This document shows positions 35,196 through 44,407 of a stretch of 64,000 nt of DNA, piece by piece. Position numbers and translations under genes: made by a program. A model generated the notes under the pieces. The model was given only the letters and a program-made list of their open reading frames with translations, was not told where the DNA came from and made no database searches. How positions within the stretch are numbered: position 1 is the first letter of the stretch; every line of letters begins with the position of its first letter. The DNA is from an uncultured Lachnospiraceae bacterium (GTDB taxonomy: Bacteria; Bacillota; Clostridia; Lachnospirales; Lachnospiraceae): positions 248,001-312,000 of the forward strand of contig CAJTQI010000001.1 in the NCBI GenBank assembly GCA_910578645.1. Reading direction: 5' to 3'.

Positions 35196-36050
35196 CTATT
35201 CCTCCCAATAGCTCTTCTTTTGCCGTGCCACATACCCACTGATATTTCCATCATAGGCCGGATATATATACCCCAGTCGCTCTGCCACCTCCGCCGACAC
35301 TTCTCTAAACAGTGCCATACATTTCTCTAGCGACTCCCACATATGTGAATACGAATCCATACGGTAAGTCTCCAGTATCCTATGCCACAGTTCGTCCGTC
35401 ACATAACGGTCAAGAAATTTCGCATTCTTTCCTATGCTGAAATCAAAGCCCTTCTGGGTGCCAACAAGCCATGAAACCATACGCAGCAATTCTTTACGGA
35501 CAATCTCATTCATGTGGTCAATTGCAAACAGAATTTCCCTCCGGCACAGTCCTTTCACCACATATGTAACCGTATTCCAAAATTCATTACAACAATCATC
35601 GAACATTCGGGCCGTAGGATATTTCAAGTGATAATCCATATCGGTGGGCACCGGCGGCAAAGCGATGCGCCCATCCTTATCCAACAATATTTTGACAAGC
35701 TTATCCCACGTAAAATATTCCTCCGCCAAATCCACAGGCAGTAAAGTCAAATCCATTTTCACATCATCATCAAACAGCATCAAATAGGAAAATCCCGGCT
35801 CAATAGACGGAAACAATTCCATATCTTCGGGTTTTTGCATAATCAGCCTTTTGCCAAATCTGTCAAGCCATTTATCATCCTTCGTAAAACTTTCCATGTC
35901 CGTGACAAAAAACGTGATATCATAATCCTGGAAATCATCCGGAGGGATATTAACATTTGTCCTGGAGCCCTCCAGAGTGACCATGCGAATACGCTCGTCC
36001 GCTTGTGCAAAATTAAGAATCATCTCATATATTTGTTTTTCTGTCCTCAT
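35196..36050 (-). CDS. aadE: ANT(6)-type aminoglycoside 6-adenylyltransferase
   Basis: The 284-residue nucleotidyltransferase has the AadE motifs 'VTLEGSRTNVNIPPDDFQDY' followed by DITFFV, giving the GS...D-x-D metal site, plus 'KMDLTLLPVD' and a helical C-terminal domain. Enzymes of this family transfer AMP to streptomycin. I start at the ATG at 36050 with GAGGAG 5 bases ahead. It is in an operon 8 bases after the esterase gene, not in a transposon or cassette. It is therefore probably an intrinsic gene whose effect on streptomycin is untested. Confidence 0.85.
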   Translation of the reverse strand: MRTEKQIYEMILNFAQADERIRMVTLEGSRTNVNIPPDDFQDYDITFFVTDMESFTKDDKWLDRFGKRLIMQKPEDMELFPSIEPGFSYLMLFDDDVKMDLTLLPVDLAEEYFTWDKLVKILLDKDGRIALPPVPTDMDYHLKYPTARMFDDCCNEFWNTVTYVVKGLCRREILFAIDHMNEIVRKELLRMVSWLVGTQKGFDFSIGKNAKFLDRYVTDELWHRILETYRMDSYSHMWESLEKCMALFREVSAEVAERLGYIYPAYDGNISGYVARQKKSYWEE

Positions 36051-36058
36051 ATCTCTCC

Positions 36059-36811
36059 TCACTCTATCCACCAAACAATGGCCTTGGCAAATCGTTTCCC
36101 GGTTTCATGGAAGTGCCCGCCTTCATTCCATTCAAAATATACTTCTCCTCCATCGGCTTGCATATCCTTCACATCCCCTCCGGCATCCTGCAACGCTAAC
36201 TGTCTAAGCAGGAGGCACCGCGCCACTTCTGTGCACTCCGCCACTTTGCCCATCCGCGGGTCTCTGCTGCGCTTCTCTCTCCTGCCCAGGGAAAGGTATA
36301 CTTTCACTTCCGGCCGTATAGGTTTCCTTTTCTCCATAAATTCGCAGAAACCATCATACCACAAAGAGCCTGAGATGCTTCCCACCATACCAAAACTGTC
36401 CGTCAGATACAGTGAATACAAGGCCGTCAGGCCACCTAAGGAATATCCCATTAATGCCGTATGCTTGGGTTCCGGCATGGTGCGGTAATTTGCATCCATA
36501 TAAGGTTTGATTTCCCCGCATAGTTTCCCGATATACTCTCCCGCCCTGCCCTGGGGTGGTGCCTCATCTCTACGGATTGCAGGTGCAGGCCAGGGCGTAA
36601 AGTCGTCATTCCAGTCCTTCGGGCAAAGGGCAAGCACAATAAAATACGGCTGCACGCCTGCTGCCACTATTTCTGTAAGGACTTCCCTGACCGGTATTTC
36701 CCCATTGACGTAAATAACCGGATATCGTCTTGTCGATTTTTCATATCCTGCCGGAAGAAATAGCTCGCAGGACATATCAGATATTGTTATCTTTTTAAGA
36801 TTCATAATCAT
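36059..36811 (-). CDS. alpha/beta-hydrolase, esterase D/enterochelin-esterase-like
   Basis: The 250-residue hydrolase has the nucleophile elbow 'LMGYSLGGLTALY', an acidic region around 'YLSLGRREKRSRDP' and the catalytic His in 'EGGHFHETGKRF'. The N-terminus 'YEKSTRRYPVIYVNGE' matches the putative-esterase (PF00756-type) family. There is no signal peptide, so it is cytosolic. Its ATG overlaps the fruK stop (ATGA), and GAAGGG inside fruK serves as ribosome binding site, so it is translationally coupled. The substrate is unknown; carbohydrate esters or thioesters are usual for the family. Confidence 0.85.
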   Translation of the reverse strand: MIMNLKKITISDMSCELFLPAGYEKSTRRYPVIYVNGEIPVREVLTEIVAAGVQPYFIVLALCPKDWNDDFTPWPAPAIRRDEAPPQGRAGEYIGKLCGEIKPYMDANYRTMPEPKHTALMGYSLGGLTALYSLYLTDSFGMVGSISGSLWYDGFCEFMEKRKPIRPEVKVYLSLGRREKRSRDPRMGKVAECTEVARCLLLRQLALQDAGGDVKDMQADGGEVYFEWNEGGHFHETGKRFAKAIVWWIE

Positions 36812-37701
36812 AATAGCCCTTCAATCTCTTCCCGTGTCGCCAAACGTTTTGAAAATGCGCTTGCGCTTCCTGCAGCGATTCCCATGGCAAAGGCATGGTC
36901 AAAATCTTTGCTTTCCATCCATCCTGCCATAAATCCTGCCACCATGGAATCCCCCGCACCTACACTGTTCACAAGTTTGCCTTTTGGCGCCGGAGCCTTG
37001 CGGACACTTCCGTCTGCGGCCACAAGTACAGCCCCCTTACCACCCATGGAAACCAATACGTTTTGGGCTCCCATAGACTGCAACCTTTTGGCATAGGGTA
37101 TGGTTTCCTCCCTTGTCTGAACCTCCACGCCAAAAATTTCCCCTAGTTCATGATGGTTCGGTTTTACCAAAAACGGATGGTACTGTAACACATTCGCCAA
37201 TAAATCCTTGGACGCATCCACCACCACAAGCACATTCCTTCCTAAAAGGTTGTGCATAATTCTTCCGTAAATATCTTCGGGCACAGAGCCGGGAATGCTT
37301 CCGGCCAAAATTAACACATCCCCTTTTTCCAAAATGTCTAACTGAGCCATCAATTTCTCAATATTCTCTTCCTCTATCTTCGGCCCGCATCCGTTAATCT
37401 CCGTACCGTCAATAGACTGCAGCTTCAAGTTAATTCTGGAAATTCCGCCTTCTACCCGAATCAAATCGGATTTTACACCCATTTGCTCAATTCGTCGGAC
37501 AATCTCATCCCCCGTAAATCCCGCCACAAATCCCAATGCTGTGTTCGAAATCTCAAGATTACTCAGTACCATAGATACGTTGAGTCCCTTACCGCCGGGA
37601 AGAAGCAATTCTGAACTGGTCCGGTTTGTAACGCCCAGCCGGAAGTTTTCCACCGATACAATATAATCCAATGACGGATTGAAGGTAACTGTGTATATCA
37701 T
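36808..37701 (-). CDS. fruK: 1-phosphofructokinase family hexose kinase
   Basis: This PfkB-family kinase carries 'TVTFNPSLDYIV', 'LLPGGKGLNVSMVLSNL', 'ILAGSIPGSVPEDIY', 'LVKPNHHELGEIFG' and the catalytic 'NSVGAGDSMVAGFMAG'. It phosphorylates fructose-1-phosphate to fructose-1,6-bisphosphate, or could be a tagatose-6-phosphate kinase; the sequence does not fully separate them. The ATG (37701) is one base after the hsdS stop. The last codons of hsdS (CAT GGA GAT) supply the GGAG. No PTS gene accompanies it, which is unusual for fruK. Confidence 0.88.
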   Translation of the reverse strand: MIYTVTFNPSLDYIVSVENFRLGVTNRTSSELLLPGGKGLNVSMVLSNLEISNTALGFVAGFTGDEIVRRIEQMGVKSDLIRVEGGISRINLKLQSIDGTEINGCGPKIEEENIEKLMAQLDILEKGDVLILAGSIPGSVPEDIYGRIMHNLLGRNVLVVVDASKDLLANVLQYHPFLVKPNHHELGEIFGVEVQTREETIPYAKRLQSMGAQNVLVSMGGKGAVLVAADGSVRKAPAPKGKLVNSVGAGDSMVAGFMAGWMESKDFDHAFAMGIAAGSASAFSKRLATREEIEGLL

Positions 37702-37702
37702 T

Positions 37703-39169
37703 TTAATCTCCATGCCTCTCCACAATCTGTAAATTTGAGCAATGTTGAAGACATTCTATATCTTCAAATTTTCTCAAAGCAGCATCCTCACCATTCTCAA
37801 TAGCCACTTCTACCACGGATTTCGCACTTTCAAATAATTCATTAGACACATTACGCAAATTTAAAAACTGTTGTACTTTATCTGCAATCAATATCTGCTT
37901 CTTTAAATCGAGTTTAGGTATAAACAAATTCTGAACCGTCGGTAAATCCGTATTCTGCCTCACGCTCGCATGTGCAATATTTCGATAAAAATAATATGGT
38001 TTTGCCAACAATTGAATATACAGCCCAACAAACAGAGGAACAAAGGGCGCCGTATTTTTAAGCCTTAACCTAATTGTAAAAGAGCCAAAGAGACAATTTT
38101 CATGTTTTGTTGAGATAACTCCGCAATCGGCAACTGTCCCCATCTGTGAGATAATGATGTCTCCGGCTTTTGTATAAAATTTATCAGGCAAACTTCCAGT
38201 ATTTGTTATCCTGTCCAAATCTTCCAGATTATCCACAAAGGTATTTTTAATATTCATTCCTTTAATATATGGAACCCCACTTCCATCCATTGTATACGGG
38301 CTTGTTGGAACGGTCCCGTAACAGATATCGCTGCAAATATCACCTGCCAAAACATAGTCTCCAACCTTAATATGTTTTTCAAAATTTTCGTATTTAGGTT
38401 GGTAATACTCAGCATCTAGTCTACCACTTTCCAGAAAACTAGACGAAAATGTTTTGGTAAAATCAGTTATATCTGTCGACAGAAAATCCTTCATTCCCAA
38501 TTCCATTTTCAATATCTGTTCTGCTTCATGAAATACGGCTTGGCTATCCTTTCGTCTATTTAATGCATAAAGAACTATCTGTTTAACTTTTTCCTGAAAT
38601 GATTCACTAAAGCAAGGCACAATGATATTTCTGATTTTATCTAAAAATAAATTAGGCTGCACATTGCCCGTAATAAACCTGTTACATTGATATCTTCCGT
38701 ACTTGGAAAGCAAAAAAGTAGAAACGTAATAAGGGTTATACCTTTCTTTGACCCTGATAATTGCCACATGGCGGTCACTATTTGCCGGTAAGACTGTATC
38801 ATCCACAACCGCACACTTTCCAATAGTACCAACGGTAGATAAAATAATATCGCCTTTCTTTAACGCTGTTCTTGGATTCGCATAATGTTGTGCACATGAA
38901 ATGTATCCATTACCTGACAAGTCAAAGTAATTTTCCTTCGGTGATTTCGCAGAAATTAGATTGATATGCGAATTTTCATCAAATTCAATAGACGTATGAA
39001 TACCATCTGTCACATACGCAAATTCCCCAATCGTTATACCTGGATTCCTACGTATAATTTTATCATATTGCAAATAGCATCTTGAATAATACTCGCTGTC
39101 AATTCTTAATTCCGGGCTCCCTTTTATTATAGAAGATTTTAAAATTTCATTGCATCCTAACCCATCCAT
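37703..39169 (-). CDS. type I-like specificity subunit (HsdS), two target-recognition domains
   Basis: The 488-residue protein is a tandem of two HsdS halves. Each begins with the same motif ('LRIDSEYYSRCYLQYD' and 'GRLDAEYYQPKYENFE') and ends with a helical spacer ('FQEKVKQIVLYALNRRKDS' and 'KKQILIADKVQQFLNLR'). Each target-recognition domain shows the typical 'GDIILSTVGTIGKCAV' / 'GDIIISQMGTVADCGV' strand. It should direct the partner methyltransferase to a split DNA site. It is the second gene of the system, 41 bases after hsdM. Confidence 0.9.
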   Translation of the reverse strand: MDGLGCNEILKSSIIKGSPELRIDSEYYSRCYLQYDKIIRRNPGITIGEFAYVTDGIHTSIEFDENSHINLISAKSPKENYFDLSGNGYISCAQHYANPRTALKKGDIILSTVGTIGKCAVVDDTVLPANSDRHVAIIRVKERYNPYYVSTFLLSKYGRYQCNRFITGNVQPNLFLDKIRNIIVPCFSESFQEKVKQIVLYALNRRKDSQAVFHEAEQILKMELGMKDFLSTDITDFTKTFSSSFLESGRLDAEYYQPKYENFEKHIKVGDYVLAGDICSDICYGTVPTSPYTMDGSGVPYIKGMNIKNTFVDNLEDLDRITNTGSLPDKFYTKAGDIIISQMGTVADCGVISTKHENCLFGSFTIRLRLKNTAPFVPLFVGLYIQLLAKPYYFYRNIAHASVRQNTDLPTVQNLFIPKLDLKKQILIADKVQQFLNLRNVSNELFESAKSVVEVAIENGEDAALRKFEDIECLQHCSNLQIVERHGD

Positions 39170-39213
39170 CAAGTTGTTGTATCTGACTTCATCAAAGGTT
39201 CCGACAGATGGGT

Positions 39214-41196
39214 CTACTGAAAAAAACTAAAACCTTCCTTTTTTGCAAACTCAATAAAAGCTTCTGCAATGCCATTGTGTGTCATACCGTCATGATTATA
39301 CAAATCATGGTCAACAATAAAGTGGTTATGATGGTCAAGGAGAATCTCACCATTTTTATCCTTCACGTATATTTTTTCACCGGAGTTGTCTTTACTTGGC
39401 TTCTGCATTGTAGCAAAAAAAATCGGATAATCATCTTTCCAAGGACATAACTTGTCATCCCATTTCTGGACAAACAAAACCGATGTTTTTGTTCCCGTAT
39501 GCGGCTTAAAAACATTTACATGCAAACTGACAACAGCAAGAATACGGCAGCGTTCTGCAATAAAATCCCGTATATATTTATCACCGGAATTGTTAAAACG
39601 ACCTTGCGGAAGTACAATTGCCATTCTTCCCCCTGGTTTTAAAAAATTAAGGTTCCGTTCAATAAACAAAATATCCCGACCGACTTTTCTTTGCCATTTT
39701 CCTTTATTATTTTTGGCCAATTCATAATGAGACAATATTGTCTGTTCCTTAATGTCTCCCGCAAACGGCGGATTTGCCATTACAAGGTCAAAATCAAATT
39801 TGCTGAAATCGTTGCTGCCTTTAGGCTGAAGCTTTTTAAGTTTCTTATAGCCCTCATTATAAGTATCATTCCAGTCCTCCTGTTTTGTCACTTCATTCCA
39901 TCGGGAATAGTCTAGCGTATTCAAATGCAAAACATTTGTCTGTCCATCCCCTGCTATCAAATTAATTGTACGGGCTACGCGTACTGTTTTTTCATCGAAA
40001 TCAATCGCAAATACATGGTCGCGTACAAAATCCCTTTCATCCTCCGTCCTTTCAGACGCCGTAAAATCTTCTCCAGGTTCAAGCCCTTTGGAAATACGAA
40101 TTTCTTTCCAAACCTTAAATATACTATGTACGGTAAATCCGGAGCTGCCACATGCGGTATCGATAATTTTATCGTTCACCGTCGGATTCATCATCTTCAC
40201 ACACATATCAATCACATAGCGTGGGGTAAAATACTGCCCTTTTTCTCCTTTCTGTGCTTTACTCATCAGGTATTCAAAAGCATCATCAACAACATCAAGG
40301 TTATTGTTAAACAGTTTAATATCCTGCAATGTTGAAACACAGACAGCCAAATGCGAAGGAGATAACAAAATTTTGCTTCCCTCCGGAAAAACCCCTTCCC
40401 ATTTTCTCTTTGCATCATCAAATAATTTTTGGATTTTCTGTTTTACTTCATAATCTGTATCGCCATTATTACGAAATTTCAAGTATGCCGTTTTATCATT
40501 GGCACAAATGAGTTCATCATATAATTTTGCAAAGATTAACTTAAAAATTTCCTCAAAAGAGTCTACACCTGCACTGGCAAGCACTTCATCTTCCATCTCT
40601 TTAATTAAGTTCCTAAGAGACCGTTTCTCTCTGCTGATTTTATCTTTGAGCCTTAAGTCATCGTACGTATATTTCTCATTAAAAATATCTGACAGTCTTT
40701 GGTCCGCCTGCGGTATATCACTAATCATTTCAAAAAAGTTAGGGTCTTTCCGGTTGTAGCAGGATACCTGTTCACCATTAGTCCAGACACCAATAGGCGC
40801 ACCTGTCGCGTTGCAATAAGATTTTAGCTGCTCTTTTCCATCAACAAGTTTCGGTTTCTTAATTTCCACAATAATATAGGGAACCATGGGGCGGTCTTTA
40901 TCCATAATAACTATATCAGCACGTTTAACTTCATGCCCGAAATGAATCGGCAATTCAAGCTGAATCCGGTCAGTCGGATAATAATACTGATTAATCAGCC
41001 TATAAACATATAATTGTCTGACAGCCTCCTCAGGGGTAAGCCTAATCTCTTTCTTTCTCACAAGACATTTTATATACGGAATTTCCATTCCTTTTACATT
41101 TTTTATATATATGTCGGATTCAATAGCCGCTATTGCTTCTTCCGAAAATAATGTGTCGTCATATGACGTATTCTTAAAAAGCTCATTCAAATTCAT
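39214..41196 (-). CDS. fused HSDR_N-type nuclease and N6-adenine methyltransferase (BcgI-A-like)
   Basis: The 660-residue protein starts with a domain normally found at the N-terminus of HsdR: a PD-(D/E)XK-like core with D94 in 'KRADIVIMD' and E111/K113 in 'YIIVEIKKP', then 'QLKSYCNATGAPIGVWTNGE'. From about 290 it is an HsdM: 'GQYFTPRYVIDMC', SAM motif I 'DTACGSSGF' (346-354) and catalytic 'NPPF' (475-478). It has no DEAD-box helicase motor. This matches the A subunit of BcgI-type (IIB) systems, nuclease plus methylase in one chain with a separate S subunit. GAGGG precedes the ATG. A plain orphan methylase with an inert N-terminus is the alternative. Confidence 0.88.
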   Translation of the reverse strand: MNLNELFKNTSYDDTLFSEEAIAAIESDIYIKNVKGMEIPYIKCLVRKKEIRLTPEEAVRQLYVYRLINQYYYPTDRIQLELPIHFGHEVKRADIVIMDKDRPMVPYIIVEIKKPKLVDGKEQLKSYCNATGAPIGVWTNGEQVSCYNRKDPNFFEMISDIPQADQRLSDIFNEKYTYDDLRLKDKISREKRSLRNLIKEMEDEVLASAGVDSFEEIFKLIFAKLYDELICANDKTAYLKFRNNGDTDYEVKQKIQKLFDDAKRKWEGVFPEGSKILLSPSHLAVCVSTLQDIKLFNNNLDVVDDAFEYLMSKAQKGEKGQYFTPRYVIDMCVKMMNPTVNDKIIDTACGSSGFTVHSIFKVWKEIRISKGLEPGEDFTASERTEDERDFVRDHVFAIDFDEKTVRVARTINLIAGDGQTNVLHLNTLDYSRWNEVTKQEDWNDTYNEGYKKLKKLQPKGSNDFSKFDFDLVMANPPFAGDIKEQTILSHYELAKNNKGKWQRKVGRDILFIERNLNFLKPGGRMAIVLPQGRFNNSGDKYIRDFIAERCRILAVVSLHVNVFKPHTGTKTSVLFVQKWDDKLCPWKDDYPIFFATMQKPSKDNSGEKIYVKDKNGEILLDHHNHFIVDHDLYNHDGMTHNGIAEAFIEFAKKEGFSFFQ

Positions 41197-41403
41197 CTTG
41201 TGCCCTCATATTATTCTTTTCTTAAAATTTATATTCATTAAATATAATAACATAATTTACCTGAAACCACTCTTTTTTCCTAAAAAACAATATAACAAAT
41301 ATAAAGTACAATAAACCAGACTTAATTAAAAATTTTTCCAACAATCTGTTTGCCTATGTAGCTGTATATCTATTTTATATAACAGGAAATGCTTTGTTAT
41401 GGT

Positions 41404-41437
41404 AAAATAAAAAGGCACAAGGTTTCTCCTCATGCCT
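41404..41437 (-). terminator. terminator of the XRE regulator gene
   Basis: On the minus strand AGGCA-TG-AGG, loop, CCT-TG-TGCCT is followed by TTTTATTTT. It overlaps the stop codon of the XRE gene. Confidence 0.75.
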
Positions 41438-42284
41438 GTACCATAGACCGAATAATTATTTTCATCCATCTGGCGAAGATACCCCAATATCCTGCCACAT
41501 TGGCATCAATCGCATCGAGTATCGCCTGGCAATCGAAACTGCCGTCCGCTGCCCTGACCTCTTCATAGATACTGCCGTATGCCTCGCTGAACCCCAATGC
41601 AATATTGCCCCGGGCGACGTCACCGATGGCCACCTGTTTCCCCAAGGCAACCGCGCCAAAGCTAAACTGTCCCACTGCAACCGCGCCCATGGAAAATACC
41701 CCTACGCACAGTGCGCCTCCCGCAATCACACCCACCGCCAAAGAGCCAAACGCGATACCCCCTGCCGCGGCACAGCCAATTGCCAAAACTAGCCCGACAC
41801 TCACCGGGGCAAAGGCAATGAGCCCCAATCCGAAAATGCCGATGGCAACTACGCCTTGCGCAATATTGCCGATAGCAAAAATCCCTTTGGCACGCACCGG
41901 CCTTAACCCAAAATTAACATGCACAAGAGGCAGTCCCGCTACAACCGTCTTGCTTTTATATTCATAATGGAAAGAAGGACGTTGTATAATAATCTGAGAA
42001 CCCTGTCTGAAAATTTCCTCTCTGTCCGGCATATCTTTTTCCATATCCCACATATCCGACGATTCCGGATACCTCTTGGGCCGTTCCACCTGTTCTTTCA
42101 ACAGATAATCCGTACTGACTCCAAACATGTTGCTGATTGCCACAATCTTGTCTAACTCCGGCACCGACTGGTCTGTCTCCCATTTAGACACAGACTGTCT
42201 GGATATACCCAACATTTCCCCGAAAGCTTCCTGGGACATTCCCCGCTGTGTTCTCAACCTATAAATTTTTTCACCAAGTGTCAT
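41430..42284 (-). CDS. XRE-family regulator with glycine-rich pentad-repeat domain
   Basis: The N-terminal 65 residues are a standard HTH_3 domain ('RLRTQRGMSQEAFGEMLGIS' and RQSVSKWETDQSVPELD). After a linker, residues of roughly 140-240 form repeats with a five-residue beat, such as AIGNI-AQGVV-AIGIF-GLGLI, then VAVGQ-FSFGA-VALGK. These are small and hydrophobic with a glycine in nearly every pentad, and a coiled beta-structure or membrane association is possible. I start at the ATG at 42284 with GGAGG upstream. It sits upstream of the restriction-modification genes on the same strand but is cut off by a terminator. Confidence 0.85.
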   Translation of the reverse strand: MTLGEKIYRLRTQRGMSQEAFGEMLGISRQSVSKWETDQSVPELDKIVAISNMFGVSTDYLLKEQVERPKRYPESSDMWDMEKDMPDREEIFRQGSQIIIQRPSFHYEYKSKTVVAGLPLVHVNFGLRPVRAKGIFAIGNIAQGVVAIGIFGLGLIAFAPVSVGLVLAIGCAAAGGIAFGSLAVGVIAGGALCVGVFSMGAVAVGQFSFGAVALGKQVAIGDVARGNIALGFSEAYGSIYEEVRAADGSFDCQAILDAIDANVAGYWGIFARWMKIIIRSMVQA

Positions 42285-42451
42285 ATAAATCCTCCGTTCT
42301 GCTTCATGTAATCCAAACTCTATGGATATATTATGAGCAAAAGCCTTGGAATCGTCTATACAGAAAGCTTGGAAATTTGTCAACCGCCGGTTGCAGACGC
42401 CATATTACTGCATATCTGGACGGTTACCGGGCATATTATGTATCCCCTCCA

Positions 42452-44161
42452 TTAGCCAATTAACACCTTCTTTCCACAAAATGCAAACCCATACTTGCGT
42501 ATCCTCTCTTCCGGTATCCCCTTGGCCACCAAGCTTTCCTGGTATCCCTTCTCCTCTATCTGCCGCAGCGCCTCCTGCACCGTGTCTGACAGTTCCTTTT
42601 CTTCTGTATCCTGTACTTTGAACTCTATGATAATGGCATCTTCCTCAGAGCTATTTTCCGCATCCCATCCGTTCCTCTGCTCCCTTGGCTCCAATATTAC
42701 GTCATATCTTCCATACCCGCTCTCCCGGTTTGACGTTACCACATACCGGTCTGACAGTTCCACCATCATTCCTAATACAAAGCCATGGTAAAATCGTTCC
42801 GGCTCTTCCCCAGACGGGCCATTTCCTGTATCAAAATAGCTGAAACTTTGCAGCGCAACTTTATTCATATAGGCATTCATGCCCTTTATATCCCCCGTAA
42901 GCAACGCCTGTTGGAAGGCATTGTTTACCCTGCGGCATCCGCTAAACCATTTCGCAATCATATGCTCAAACATTATCTGCACTTCCAGGTTTGTCAGCTT
43001 CAAACTATATTCCGCCTTCCGTCTGGCTATGTTAAATTCATAGTGCACAGCTTTCAAATAACCGCTTGCAAGAAGCAGGCTCCATACCGCATCGTCCCCC
43101 TCCCCTAACTGGTCAAATACAATCTGCTCATCCAGCACGGTATGGAATGTCTCCCCACGTAAAAGCCCCTCCATTACCATCTTAATTTCCGGGCTCCCCT
43201 CCCGGATAAGCTTCCCGACCAGATTATTACTGCTTGTATTGGCCCAGTATGTTCCCACTTTCTTCTCAGCAAGAAAATTAATAATCGACCAGGGATTATA
43301 GATATCTGTTTTCTCCCCGAATTGAAACCCGTCATACCACTCCTTTACCTCTTTCTTCCGGTCAGACAGCCCATATTCATCCAATGCGACAAATACCTCT
43401 TTCTCAGTAAAACCAAAATAGTCCTCATATTTTTCTGAAGTCGTTGTTACCACTTTTAGATTATTTAAATCAGAAAAAATAGATTCCTTGCTGACCCTTG
43501 TGATTCCGGTCAGGATGGCACGTTCCAAGTAAGGGTTCGTCTTAAAAGTAGAGTTGAAAAACCCACGGATAAAGGAAACCACTTCTTTCCAATATCCATA
43601 CATATACGCTTCCTGCATAGGTGTGTCATATTCATCCAAAAGGAGAATGACTTTTTTCCCGTAATAACGGTATAGATAACCCGAAAGCATCCTCAAAGAC
43701 AAAGATGCCCTATAATTTTCCATATCCGCCGATATATTTTGATAATCTGTCTTCTCATTATCATTCAGAATATTACTTTCTAACAAGAAATCAAATTTAT
43801 TGTATGCCAACTGGATTATTTTACACATTTTCTTGCGCGCTTCTTCAAATGTCGTTTCTTTCACATCGGCAAAACTAAGGAAAATAACAGGATAAGTTCC
43901 CTGCAGTTTTCTATATGTCTCATCCTTCCATATGTTCAGTCCCTGGAATAAATCTTCCCTGTCCTTATAGTCGACGGAAAAAAATTTCTCAGTCATGCTC
44001 ATATTCAATGTCTTGCCAAAACGCCGGGGACGGGTAATTAATGTCACTTCGTCGCCCGTACTCCACCATTCTCTTATAAAATCAGTTTTATCAATATAAA
44101 AATTATTTTTCTCCCTGATTTTTTCAAAGTCCTGATAACCAATCCCTGTCGCTCTTGCCAT
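42452..44161 (-). CDS. AAA-ATPase-like / PD-(D/E)XK nuclease protein (DUF1703 type)
   Basis: The 569-residue protein opens with the AAA-ATPase_like signature 'ATGIGYQDFEKIREKNNFYI', DKTDFI and the P-loop variant 'LITRPRRFGKTLNMSM'. A Walker-B-like 'VILLLDEYDTPM' follows. The C-terminal 120 residues hold the PD-(D/E)XK core 'ESGYGRYDVILEP' (D) and 'AIIIEFKVQ' (E-x-K). The family is common and often multi-copy in gut Bacteroidetes and Clostridia; its function is unknown, with mobile-element or defence roles proposed. It is isolated between hairpins. Confidence 0.88.
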   Translation of the reverse strand: MARATGIGYQDFEKIREKNNFYIDKTDFIREWWSTGDEVTLITRPRRFGKTLNMSMTEKFFSVDYKDREDLFQGLNIWKDETYRKLQGTYPVIFLSFADVKETTFEEARKKMCKIIQLAYNKFDFLLESNILNDNEKTDYQNISADMENYRASLSLRMLSGYLYRYYGKKVILLLDEYDTPMQEAYMYGYWKEVVSFIRGFFNSTFKTNPYLERAILTGITRVSKESIFSDLNNLKVVTTTSEKYEDYFGFTEKEVFVALDEYGLSDRKKEVKEWYDGFQFGEKTDIYNPWSIINFLAEKKVGTYWANTSSNNLVGKLIREGSPEIKMVMEGLLRGETFHTVLDEQIVFDQLGEGDDAVWSLLLASGYLKAVHYEFNIARRKAEYSLKLTNLEVQIMFEHMIAKWFSGCRRVNNAFQQALLTGDIKGMNAYMNKVALQSFSYFDTGNGPSGEEPERFYHGFVLGMMVELSDRYVVTSNRESGYGRYDVILEPREQRNGWDAENSSEEDAIIIEFKVQDTEEKELSDTVQEALRQIEEKGYQESLVAKGIPEERIRKYGFAFCGKKVLIG

Positions 44162-44183
44162 AAACTGTTTCTCCTTCTATCAT

Positions 44184-44229
44184 ACCTTCATTGAACAAAG
44201 GGGCATATGTCCCTTTATTCAATGAAGGT
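44184..44229 (-). terminator. strong hairpin between the feo operon and the AAA gene
   Basis: A 12-bp stem ACCTTCATTGAA/TTCAATGAAGGT and an inner 6-bp stem AAAGGG/CCCTTT fold into one long hairpin. It lies between the Cys-rich peptide stop (44242) and the AAA gene start (44161). It lacks a T run, so termination would be imperfect or Rho-dependent. Confidence 0.5.
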
Positions 44230-44241
44230 AACTATAAAATT

Positions 44242-44376
44242 CTAATGGCACCCACCGCACCGCGAACAGTCACCGCCGCATTGCAACGACTTGCCCGCTT
44301 TTTTATCTTTTATCATACTCCGTATTGCAAGCGCTACTGCGCCCGCTACAATCGCTAAAACGACAGCCGTCCCCAT
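44242..44376 (-). CDS. FeoB-associated Cys-rich membrane peptide
   Basis: This 44-residue peptide has an N-terminal TM helix (AVVLAIVAGAVALAIRSMI), then a basic stretch and the cysteine cluster 'CGGDCSRCGGCH' at the C-terminus. That is the layout of the FeoB_associated family found directly downstream of feoB in Firmicutes. GGAG lies 10 bases before the ATG and the gene follows feoB by 31 bases. It may bind iron delivered by FeoB; that role is inferred for the family. Confidence 0.88.
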   Translation of the reverse strand: MGTAVVLAIVAGAVALAIRSMIKDKKAGKSLQCGGDCSRCGGCH

Positions 44377-44407
44377 ACAACAAATTCTCCTTTTTATTTA
44401 GTATACC

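Noticed and set aside
35196..36050. aadE as part of a mobile resistance element.
   Set aside because: No transposase, integrase, cassette or repeat surrounds it; it is tightly packed in a chromosomal operon.
37703..41196. Classical type I restriction system with the R gene missing.
   Set aside because: The HsdR-type N-terminal domain is already fused to the methyltransferase, so a helicase-less IIB-like design explains it better; an elsewhere-encoded HsdR cannot be excluded.
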